Assembly: GCF_013155275.1 (NCBI RefSeq)
Contig: NZ_JABJXS010000006.1
Location: forward strand, 1 to 64,000
Source of the DNA: Brenneria sp. hezel4-2-4
Lineage (GTDB): Bacteria > Pseudomonadota > Gammaproteobacteria > Enterobacterales > Enterobacteriaceae
DNA length: 64,000 nt
Reading direction: 5' to 3'
Each line of letters begins with the position of its first letter. Position 1 is the first letter of the stretch. Made by a program: the position numbers and the translations under genes. The notes beneath the pieces were generated by a model. It saw only the letters and a program-made list of their open reading frames with translations, was not told the DNA's origin and searched no databases. Shown here piece after piece: positions 56,280-64,000 of the stretch.

Positions 56280-56792
56280 TCAGCTTGGGAAATGCGGGCC
56301 GGCGCGAATACCGCGAACCTGGGCCAGCCAGATGCCCGTCTGATGATGTGTTGGGGGAAAAGAAGAGACTCGCCCTGTTTGGCGAATGATGGTTGGCAGC
56401 TTTGCTTCACGCGTTAATAACGCACTCAGCGTATCCAGCAACACCAAAGAATGTGAAGGTAAATCGTCAACCTGCCGCGCAGTTATCGGCTGCGGCGCCG
56501 TGAGCGCAAAAGAGAGGTGACGAATGACGGTGCGAATGGCATGCTGATGCCAGTAATCCACGCCAAAAGACGAGCGACGATGCGCGTCTTTCAACGCCAC
56601 TAAATCGGTAAGGCTGAGTGATGTGCTGTTCTGACGGCTGACGCTGGAAGCGGAATTAGCTAGCGGAGTCAGCTCCTGTGACTCATTCAGACTGGTCGGC
56701 AAGCCAAGACTCGCCGCGACCATCCCCAATAAGAGATGCGGCCAGAAATAACGTCTGCCAAATTGTCGCCAACGATTTAGAATACCGATCAC
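56280..56792 (-). CDS. secM: SecM secretion monitor with variant arrest sequence
   Basis: The 170-residue product equals E. coli SecM in length and aligns from [20 protein letters not shown] onward, with [19 protein letters not shown] in the middle and GIRAGP at residues 161-166. SecM carries a signal sequence and stalls its own ribosome when export is slow, exposing the secA start. The E. coli arrest motif F150-x4-W155-I156-x4-G161-I-R-A-G-P166 is kept at Trp155 and residues 161-166, but position 150 is His and 156 is Leu. The start is a GTG at 56792-56790; further upstream reading lies under the divergent DUF721 gene. The region after the hydrophobic core lacks a clear A-x-A cleavage site. 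Confidence 0.93.
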   Translation of the reverse strand: MIGILNRWRQFGRRYFWPHLLLGMVAASLGLPTSLNESQELTPLANSASSVSRQNSTSLSLTDLVALKDAHRRSSFGVDYWHQHAIRTVIRHLSFALTAPQPITARQVDDLPSHSLVLLDTLSALLTREAKLPTIIRQTGRVSSFPPTHHQTGIWLAQVRGIRAGPHFPS

Positions 56793-56820
56793 TAGTTTAA
56801 CGTCCGTCGGAGCCTGATAT

Positions 56821-57348
56821 ATGCGTGATAGCCGCCCACAATCACTGGAATCCCTGTTTGATAGCGCGTCAGGCGCGGGTACCGGCCCACTGCGTGACGT
56901 GCAGCAACGCGCTATCGCTTTATTAAAACTCAACCGGGCCGTACGCGGAATTCTTCCGGCACAGTTGCACCCCTGGTGCCGTGTCGCCAACTATCGACAA
57001 GGGCTGCTGGTGCTGGAAACCGCCAACGCTAACTGGTTGATGCGGTTACGTTATGAACAGCCGGCGCTGCTCTCTGCATTACGCGCCCAAATATTACCAT
57101 CATTGGCCTCAATCGACATCAGGATTAATCCGGCGCTCGCCGCAAAAGGGCATGAAATGATGAAAAAAGGCGCTATCGACACACCGGACAAGGCAGAGAC
57201 ACAGCCATTTCGGCAGTTAAGCGAACAAAGCGCGGAAGCATTGAGAAGTCTGGCGAGTCACAGCCCGGAGAAATTACGTAAGATATTAGAACGACTGGCC
57301 TCACTGGCCGGAGAGAGTACCAGTAAAACCAGTCGTAATAAAAAATGA
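56821..57348 (+). CDS. DUF721 (DciA-family) protein
   Basis: The 175-residue basic product has the DUF721/DciA domain in its first two thirds: a first helix, then a core like [20 protein letters not shown], the beta-strand segment [20 protein letters not shown] and [20 protein letters not shown]. DciA proteins help load the replicative helicase DnaB in bacteria without the phage-derived DnaC system, which most enterobacteria use. The gene is divergent from secM (28 bases between starts) and convergent with lpxC. In Pseudomonas a DUF721 gene also lies beside lpxC and secA, so this is likely an ancestral gene kept in place. CGGAG precedes ATG 56821. Its role alongside DnaC, if any, is unknown. 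Confidence 0.85.
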   Translation: MRDSRPQSLESLFDSASGAGTGPLRDVQQRAIALLKLNRAVRGILPAQLHPWCRVANYRQGLLVLETANANWLMRLRYEQPALLSALRAQILPSLASIDIRINPALAAKGHEMMKKGAIDTPDKAETQPFRQLSEQSAEALRSLASHSPEKLRKILERLASLAGESTSKTSRNKK

Positions 57349-57360
57349 CTACATCAAGCG

Positions 57361-58311
<951 letters not shown>

Positions 58312-58380
58312 CTAGCATACACCAGGCTCGGCGGGACAGTTTAGCACAAAGAGCGGAGATTCCAACGTTCTATGGCAGTA

Positions 58381-59532
58381 TTAATCTGCCTGCTTGCGCA
58401 GAAACGCCGGGATATCCAGGTAGTCAGGCTCTTTATTGGTCTGCGGATTCTGGTCATTGACCACTTTAGCCGCCGGCTTTTCTTGCGTCAGCGGCGTCAT
58501 GCCATGCTGCTGATAGCGATGATCCATCACTGGCTGACTGGCCTGCTTATTGGTCACCAGGGTAATTTCCGGACGCTTGTCCATACCGATGCCGGTGGCA
58601 ACCACGGTAACCCGCAGTTCGTCATTCATTTCCGGATCAAGCGACGTGCCGATAACCACGGTCGCATTGTCAGAAGCAAACGCACGGATAGTGTTACCCA
58701 CCGTTTCGAACTCATCCAAACGCAGATCGAAGCCGGCGGTGATGTTAACCAACACGCCGCGCGCGCCAGACAGGTCGATATCTTCCAGCAGCGGGCTGGA
58801 GATCGCCATTTCCGCCGCTTCTTCCGCACGATCTTCGCCGCGCGCCACACCCGAGCCCATCATGGCATAACCCATTTCAGACATCACGGTGCGAACGTCC
58901 GCAAAGTCGACGTTCATCAGACCGGGACGGGTGATCAGTTCGGCGATACCCTGAACCGCGCCTTTCAATACGTCATTGGCGGCGCCGAACGCATCCAGCA
59001 GGGAAATACCGCGCCCCAAGACTTTCAGCAATTTATCGTTCGGGATGGTAATCAGCGAGTCGACATGTTTAGACAGCTCGGCGATCCCCTGCTCGGCGAA
59101 AGCCATGCGCTTTTTGCCTTCAAAATTAAAAGGCTTGGTGACGACGGCAACCGTCAGAATGCCCAAATCCTTGGCGACTTCGGCAACCACGGGGGCTGCG
59201 CCCGTTCCGGTGCCGCCGCCCATACCGGCGGCGATAAACACCATGTCGGCGCCTTCAAGCGCCGTACGCAGCGCTTCACGGTCTTCTTCCGCTGAATTGC
59301 GACCCACTTCCGGGTTGGCGCCTGCGCCCAACCCTTTGGTGATGCCGCTGCCGATCTGAATCGTTTGGCCCACCGCCGTCTTACGCAATGCCTGAGCATC
59401 GGTATTCACTGCGAAGAATTCAACGCCTTCGATGCGCTCACGCACCATATGTTCGACGGCGTTGCCGCCGCCGCCGCCGACGCCGATGACTTTAATCACC
59501 GCGTCGTTGGTTAATTCCATTGGTTCAAACAT
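58381..59532 (-). CDS. ftsZ: Cell division GTPase FtsZ
   Basis: The 383-residue product has the E. coli length. FtsZ is the tubulin-like GTPase that forms the division ring. The GTP signature [20 protein letters not shown] is present near residues 104-123, with the synergy loop [15 protein letters not shown] and the disordered linker ending in [14 protein letters not shown], the peptide bound by FtsA, ZipA and ZapD. GGAGAGAAACT sets the start at ATG 59532 ([10 protein letters not shown]); a longer frame to 59622 covers the ftsA-ftsZ gap. It is the last gene of the dcw division run before lpxC. Confidence 0.98.
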   Translation of the reverse strand: MFEPMELTNDAVIKVIGVGGGGGNAVEHMVRERIEGVEFFAVNTDAQALRKTAVGQTIQIGSGITKGLGAGANPEVGRNSAEEDREALRTALEGADMVFIAAGMGGGTGTGAAPVVAEVAKDLGILTVAVVTKPFNFEGKKRMAFAEQGIAELSKHVDSLITIPNDKLLKVLGRGISLLDAFGAANDVLKGAVQGIAELITRPGLMNVDFADVRTVMSEMGYAMMGSGVARGEDRAEEAAEMAISSPLLEDIDLSGARGVLVNITAGFDLRLDEFETVGNTIRAFASDNATVVIGTSLDPEMNDELRVTVVATGIGMDKRPEITLVTNKQASQPVMDHRYQQHGMTPLTQEKPAAKVVNDQNPQTNKEPDYLDIPAFLRKQAD

Positions 59533-59600
59533 AGTTTCTCTCCGTTTTGTGCCTGTAACTGCGAGATCATAAACTGTGCTAAGCGATCTCTTTGATAAAA

Positions 59601-60857
59601 TTAAAATTCTTTCCTCAGCCAACTATTGATTCTTTTGAACCAGTTGCTCACCGAGGCGCGTTTTTCGACTTCATGCTCACCACCAAGGTGAGACTCTTTG
59701 CCGTAATGCAGTAACCCGACCGCCGTGGAGTAGTAGGGTTCCTGCGCATAATCCGTCAGACCTGTAATATTTAATGGCTGGCCGATACGCACCTGCGTGT
59801 GGAACACACGCTGGGCGCAGGCCGCCAGGCCGTCTATTTGCGCAGCACCACCGGTAAGCACAATACCCGCCGCCAGATGGTGTTTAACGCCTTGTTGACG
59901 TAACTGCTCCTGCAACTGTAAAAGTTCGTCATTCACCAAATTCAATAGTTCGGTGTAACGCGGTTCAATCACTTCCGCCAGCGTCTGCCGTTGCAGACTG
60001 CGCGGCGGACGTCCCCCTACGCTGGGGACCTCGACATTTTCATCTTTACTGACGATCGCGCCCAAGGCGCAACCGTGGCGAACCTTGATCGCTTCGGCGT
60101 CCGTCGGCGGCGTGCCGAATGCGTAGGCGATATCGCTGGTCACCACGTTACCCGCATAAGGGATAACCTTGGTGTGCCGCAGGGCGCCGCCGGTATACAC
60201 CGCGATGTCCATCGTGCCGCCGCCGATATCCACCACGCAAACGCCCAGTTCGCGCTCATCTTCCGTCAACACGGCATAGCTGGACGCCAAACCGGCGAAA
60301 ATCAGCTGATCCACCTTCAGGCCGCAACGCTCCACCGCTTTGACGATATTCTTCGCCATATCGTTATGGCAGGTGATCAGATGAACCTTAGCCTGCATAC
60401 GCACGCCGGATAATCCGACCGGATTCTTAATCCCTTCCTGGTAATCGATGGCATATTCCTGTGGGATCACATGGAGTATGCGATGTTCATCGCGTACGCG
60501 TACCGACTTGGCGGTATGCACCACGCTTTCAACATCTTCCTGCATGACTTCTTCTTCTGAAATCGGCACCATGCCGATTTCATTCTGGCAGCTGATATGT
60601 TTGCCCGACAGCGCCAGATATACAGACGATATCTGGCAATCCGCCATCAGTTCGGCCTGGTCAATCGCCCGCTGCACACATTTGACGACCGACTCGAGAT
60701 CGTTTACGCCGCCTTTATCCATACCGCGCGACGGGCAACTGCCCACGCCAATAATGTTGACCATGCCATCGGGCAGAATCTCCCCTACCAGCGCAGCCAC
60801 TTTTGCCGTACCGATTTCCAGCCCAACTACCAGTTTTCTGTCCGTCGACTTGATCAT
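59601..60857 (-). CDS. ftsA: Cell division protein FtsA
   Basis: The 418-residue product (E. coli 420) is the actin-like protein that links FtsZ to the membrane. It has the phosphate 1 loop [20 protein letters not shown], the [17 protein letters not shown] phosphate 2 loop, the FtsA-specific 1C domain and the C-terminal amphipathic membrane-targeting helix ([15 protein letters not shown]). Its start overlaps the ftsQ stop by 4 bases, so the two are translationally coupled. Confidence 0.97.
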   Translation of the reverse strand: MIKSTDRKLVVGLEIGTAKVAALVGEILPDGMVNIIGVGSCPSRGMDKGGVNDLESVVKCVQRAIDQAELMADCQISSVYLALSGKHISCQNEIGMVPISEEEVMQEDVESVVHTAKSVRVRDEHRILHVIPQEYAIDYQEGIKNPVGLSGVRMQAKVHLITCHNDMAKNIVKAVERCGLKVDQLIFAGLASSYAVLTEDERELGVCVVDIGGGTMDIAVYTGGALRHTKVIPYAGNVVTSDIAYAFGTPPTDAEAIKVRHGCALGAIVSKDENVEVPSVGGRPPRSLQRQTLAEVIEPRYTELLNLVNDELLQLQEQLRQQGVKHHLAAGIVLTGGAAQIDGLAACAQRVFHTQVRIGQPLNITGLTDYAQEPYYSTAVGLLHYGKESHLGGEHEVEKRASVSNWFKRINSWLRKEF

Positions 60858-61714
60858 TGTTGTTTAGCCTGTGCCTGATTACTGTTCTGTTGCCGATCAA
60901 TGTCTTGCCGCTGATCAACGCTTGGCTGATCAATAAATGCCGGTCCCCAACCTACCGCTGCGCCCGTGTCATAACGCAAGTCTACATAGCTGATGCGTTT
61001 GTTCTCGCTCTGCGCCTGACGTTGCAACAGCGGATAAAGCTCGATAAAACGCGCCAGACGCCGCGCCCGTTCATCCCGCCCAAGTTCGAGCCGAATATCA
61101 TCTTCCAACCCCAGTTGCCATGAATGACGCGCACTCATCGCCACCGTTTTTAAGCTGAATTTACCTGCCGCCAGTACCTGGTTCATCGTCCGATACCCCT
61201 CGAGCACGTCGGTTTCACTTCCCTCCGGCCCGTACAATAACGGCATTTTACGATTACCCACGCGTTCAGCCGGTACGCTAAACGCGTTGCCTTCGGCATC
61301 GACCATCAGCAGGTCATTCCAACGCGCTACCGGAATATATTCAACCAGATGAATCTTTAATTCATCCGGCCACTGCTTGCGCACGCTGGCCTGTTTGATC
61401 CACGGCAGACGTTCAATCTGCTGTTGGATCACATTCACATCCTGCGTCATAAACGTTCCCGGCGACCCCAGCGCCAGAATCGCCTGACGAATATCGTCGT
61501 GAGTCGTGTACTGCCGCTCGCCGGTCACCACCATTCTGGACAACGGCAGGCGGCTGGCATCCTTCATCCATCCGACGACCATCCAGCTCCCCCAGACGAT
61601 CGTTCCTACCACCATCAGCAGGAAAATCATCCCCGCCAGCCGGCCTCCGTTACTGCGACGCGAACCTCTCGTTTCCGGCTCTCGTTCGCGGGTATTGAGC
61701 GCTGCCTGCGACAT
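60854..61714 (-). CDS. ftsQ: Cell division protein FtsQ
   Basis: The 286-residue product (E. coli 276) is a bitopic division protein: a short cytoplasmic tail, one membrane helix ([20 protein letters not shown], about residues 27-46), the POTRA domain ([20 protein letters not shown]) and the beta domain with [13 protein letters not shown]. It recruits FtsB/FtsL. The C-terminal 20 residues are rich in Gln and Asn ([16 protein letters not shown]), slightly longer than in E. coli. It starts one base after the ddlB stop. Confidence 0.95.
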   Translation of the reverse strand: MSQAALNTREREPETRGSRRSNGGRLAGMIFLLMVVGTIVWGSWMVVGWMKDASRLPLSRMVVTGERQYTTHDDIRQAILALGSPGTFMTQDVNVIQQQIERLPWIKQASVRKQWPDELKIHLVEYIPVARWNDLLMVDAEGNAFSVPAERVGNRKMPLLYGPEGSETDVLEGYRTMNQVLAAGKFSLKTVAMSARHSWQLGLEDDIRLELGRDERARRLARFIELYPLLQRQAQSENKRISYVDLRYDTGAAVGWGPAFIDQPSVDQRQDIDRQQNSNQAQAKQQ

Positions 61715-61715
61715 A

Positions 61716-62636
61716 TCAGTCAGCCAGTTCCAACACTCTGGCCACCAGTTGCGAGAAGCTCAGACCATGTTGCCGCGCCGCCATCGGAACCAGGCTGTGG
61801 CTGGTCATTCCCGGCGAAGTGTTGACCTCAAGCAGATAGAACGCGCCATCACCGTCCATCATCAAATCCACACGGCCCCAGCCGCTGCAATCCAACGCGC
61901 GATAAGCCGCAATCGACAGCGCCGCCAGTTCCTGCTCTTTTTCAGCCGACAGACCGCTTGGGCAGAAATACTGCGTTTCATCCGACAGGTATTTCGCTTC
62001 GTAATCATAAAAGGTGCCGGCAGCCTGAATACGAATCGACGGCAGCACCTCATCGCCCAGAATGCCGACGGTGTACTCCGGGCCGCTCAGATACTTTTCC
62101 ACCAGAACATCGTCGTCATGGCGGAACGCCTCTTTCAGCGCAGCCGGCAACTCTGCGGCCTGATCCACTTTACTCATTCCCACGCTGGAACCTTCGCGGC
62201 TGGGCTTCACAATCAGCGGCATGCCTAAATGCGCCAGTTTCTCCGTCAGTTCTTCCTGACTGGCTGCGGCAAACTGCCGGCGGTTCAGCGCCACATAAGG
62301 GGAGACCGGCAGTTTTAATGCCTGCCACACCAGCTTGGTGCGTAATTTATCCATCGTCAGCGAGGAGGCCATCACCCCGCTGCCGGTATAAGGTAGTTGT
62401 AAAAACTCCAGAACACCCTGTAATGTGCCATCTTCACCGCCACGGCCGTGCAAAGCGATAAAGACTTTGGTAAACCCCTCATCCTTTAAGTGCGTCACCG
62501 GAAACTCACGCGTGTCGACGGCATGAGCATTGATTCCCGCTTCTCTTAAACCTTCCAGCACCGCCTGGCCTGAAAGTAACGACACTTCACGTTCGGCAGA
62601 GGTGCCACCAAGCAATACAGCAACTTTCTCAGTCAT
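61716..62636 (-). CDS. ddlB: D-alanine--D-alanine ligase B
   Basis: The 306-residue product has the E. coli DdlB length. It is an ATP-grasp enzyme that makes D-Ala-D-Ala for the muropeptide stem. Motifs include [53 protein letters not shown] and the metal-binding [19 protein letters not shown]. The start is ATG 62636 with GAGGAAC upstream, 12 bases after the murC stop; a longer reading to 62648 is unneeded. Confidence 0.97.
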   Translation of the reverse strand: MTEKVAVLLGGTSAEREVSLLSGQAVLEGLREAGINAHAVDTREFPVTHLKDEGFTKVFIALHGRGGEDGTLQGVLEFLQLPYTGSGVMASSLTMDKLRTKLVWQALKLPVSPYVALNRRQFAAASQEELTEKLAHLGMPLIVKPSREGSSVGMSKVDQAAELPAALKEAFRHDDDVLVEKYLSGPEYTVGILGDEVLPSIRIQAAGTFYDYEAKYLSDETQYFCPSGLSAEKEQELAALSIAAYRALDCSGWGRVDLMMDGDGAFYLLEVNTSPGMTSHSLVPMAARQHGLSFSQLVARVLELAD

Positions 62637-62648
62637 GATGTTCCTCAT

Positions 62649-64000
62649 TCACAAATCTGTGGCTTGCAGTCTGGCATCAGCCAGCTTACGCGCCAGTTTG
62701 CCGATATTACCGGCGCCCTGAACCAAAATCAGATCGCCGCCGCGTAGCGCCTGTGACAGCAGTTCCGGCAAGGTATCCACATCGGTTACCAAAATCGGAT
62801 CAATCTTACCGCGACCGCGGATCGTGCGGCACAACGAACGGCTGTCGGCCCCGGGGATCGGCGACTCGCCCGCGGCGTAGACGTCCAGCATCAGTAAAAC
62901 GTCGACCTGCGACAATACATGAGCGAAGTCATCATAGAGGTCGCGGGTACGCGTATAGCGATGCGGCTGAAAAACCATCACCAGCCGTTTGTCAGGCCAG
63001 CCGGCGCGCGCCGCTTTAATGGTCGCGTCAACTTCCGTCGGATGGTGACCGTAATCATCCACCAGCATGGCGCTGCCGTGTTGTCCGTTAACCAACTCCA
63101 GCGGGTATTCACCCAGAAAATCAAACCGTCTGCCGGTGCCTTCAAATTGCTCCAACGCCCGCAGAATCGACGCATCGTCAATCCCCTCGTCCGTCGCCAC
63201 GGCAACGGCGGCGGCGGCGTTCAGCGCATTGTGACGGCCGGGCGCGTTCAAGGTGACATTCAGCATCGACTTGTCCTGACGCTCCAGCGTAAAGTGCCCT
63301 TGAGCGCCAACCTGCCGGTAGCTGGCGATGCGCACATCGGCATCGTCGCTAAAACCATACGTCGTGATATGACGCCCGACCCGGGGCAACAGCTCACGAA
63401 TCACCTCATCATCCACACACATCACGGCACGGCCGTAAAACGGCAAATTATGTAAAAAGTTGATAAATGTTTGCTTCAGGTTTTCAAAATCGCCCTGATA
63501 CGTATCCATATGGTCGGCTTCGATGTTCGTCACGATGGCGACCATCGGCTGCAAGTGCAGGAACGAGGCATCGCTTTCGTCCGCTTCAGCGATCAGATAA
63601 CGGCTCGATCCCAAACGAGCGTGCGTTCCCGCCGCTTTCACCAAGCCACCGTTCACGAACGTGGGATCCAGTCCCGCTTCGGCATAAATGCTGGTGACCA
63701 TCGCCGTCGTGGTGGTTTTACCGTGTGTTCCGGCGATCGCAATGCCGTGGCGAAAACGCATTAACTCCGCCAGCATCTCTGCCCGGCGAATCACCGGAAT
63801 ACGCGCTTCATGAGCCGCGACAATCTCCGGATTATCGACCGCGATAGCGGTGGAAACCACCACCACGCTGGCGTCCAGCACATTTTCCGCCCGATGATGG
63901 AAATAAATCTGCGCCCCCAACTCGGTCAACTGTTGGGTTACCGCATTCGGCGCCAGATCGGAACCGCTGATTTCATAACCTTCATTAGCCAACACTTCGG
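62649..64000 (-). CDS. murC: UDP-N-acetylmuramate--L-alanine ligase MurC, 5' end cut by window
   Basis: About 450 codons of murC are present, ending at 62649; the N-terminal ~40 residues lie beyond position 64000. MurC adds L-Ala to UDP-MurNAc. The ATP site [12 protein letters not shown], the substrate segment [42 protein letters not shown] and [10 protein letters not shown] are as in E. coli. The nucleotide-fold motif of the extreme N-terminus is off the window. It precedes ddlB in the usual dcw order. Confidence 0.96.
   Translation of the reverse strand, partial: EVLANEGYEISGSDLAPNAVTQQLTELGAQIYFHHRAENVLDASVVVVSTAIAVDNPEIVAAHEARIPVIRRAEMLAELMRFRHGIAIAGTHGKTTTTAMVTSIYAEAGLDPTFVNGGLVKAAGTHARLGSSRYLIAEADESDASFLHLQPMVAIVTNIEADHMDTYQGDFENLKQTFINFLHNLPFYGRAVMCVDDEVIRELLPRVGRHITTYGFSDDADVRIASYRQVGAQGHFTLERQDKSMLNVTLNAPGRHNALNAAAAVAVATDEGIDDASILRALEQFEGTGRRFDFLGEYPLELVNGQHGSAMLVDDYGHHPTEVDATIKAARAGWPDKRLVMVFQPHRYTRTRDLYDDFAHVLSQVDVLLMLDVYAAGESPIPGADSRSLCRTIRGRGKIDPILVTDVDTLPELLSQALRGGDLILVQGAGNIGKLARKLADARLQATDL

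Noticed and set aside
56793-56990. Longer N-terminus for SecM
   Set aside because: It would overlap the DUF721 gene on the other strand and add residues missing from SecM, whose length is matched exactly from the GTG at 56792.

Overview
The window is a stretch of chromosome from an enterobacterium. The backbone murC-ddlB-ftsQ-ftsA-ftsZ-lpxC-secM-secA-mutT-yacG-zapD-coaE-guaC-hofC-hofB-ppdD-nadC-ampD-ampE-aroP-pdhR-aceE-aceF-lpdA-acnB-yacL follows the Escherichia coli order, but the proteins diverge enough to point to another family. A plant-associated Pectobacteriaceae (Brenneria, Dickeya or Pectobacterium type) is my inference from gene content, not a database result.

Layout. Positions 1-13.9 kb are accessory. 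They begin with the start of an IS3-type transposase, then an acid-sugar catabolic block on the minus strand: an aldolase and dehydratase of the YjhH/YjhG type, a DeoR regulator, a PdxA2-type dehydrogenase and a DUF1537 kinase. Divergent from it are an iron alcohol dehydrogenase and a second DapA-family aldolase, then an AT-rich pair (a cytoplasmic sialidase-fold protein and an SLC13-type permease), TerC, a YhcH-type anomerase and the stub of a dead dehydrogenase. yacL and acnB (13.9-19.7 kb) restore the backbone, with an Rpn nuclease and an ene-reductase between them. From 20 to 33.7 kb, where E. coli has little between acnB and lpd, lie a chemoreceptor, a siderophore locus (FepA-like receptor, IroE-like esterase, AraC regulator), an MmgE/PrpD protein, a yegTUV-yegW nucleoside-type cluster and a secreted alpha/beta hydrolase, ending in three 75-bp tandem repeats beside lpdA.

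From 34 to 64 kb the window is core genome: pyruvate dehydrogenase with its regulator PdhR, AroP, peptidoglycan recycling (AmpDE), NAD synthesis, a type IV pilus operon, GMP reductase, CoA synthesis, ZapD/YacG/MutT, SecA with its arrest peptide SecM, LpxC and the division and cell-wall genes up to a murC cut by the window end. A tsx porin gene has been placed between ampD and nadC, and a DUF721 (DciA-type) gene sits divergently between lpxC and secM.

The most interesting items are: a 50-codon open frame whose Shine-Dalgarno sequence is one arm of a perfect hairpin and whose stop overlaps the yegT start; the acid-sugar and sialidase-fold gene set with several unassigned operators; a SecM whose arrest motif departs from E. 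coli at two positions; the retained DUF721 gene; the 75-bp repeat array; and a hairpin element with inverted ends after aroP. No tRNA, rRNA or CRISPR array was recognised. All identifications rest on remembered family features; no search was run.
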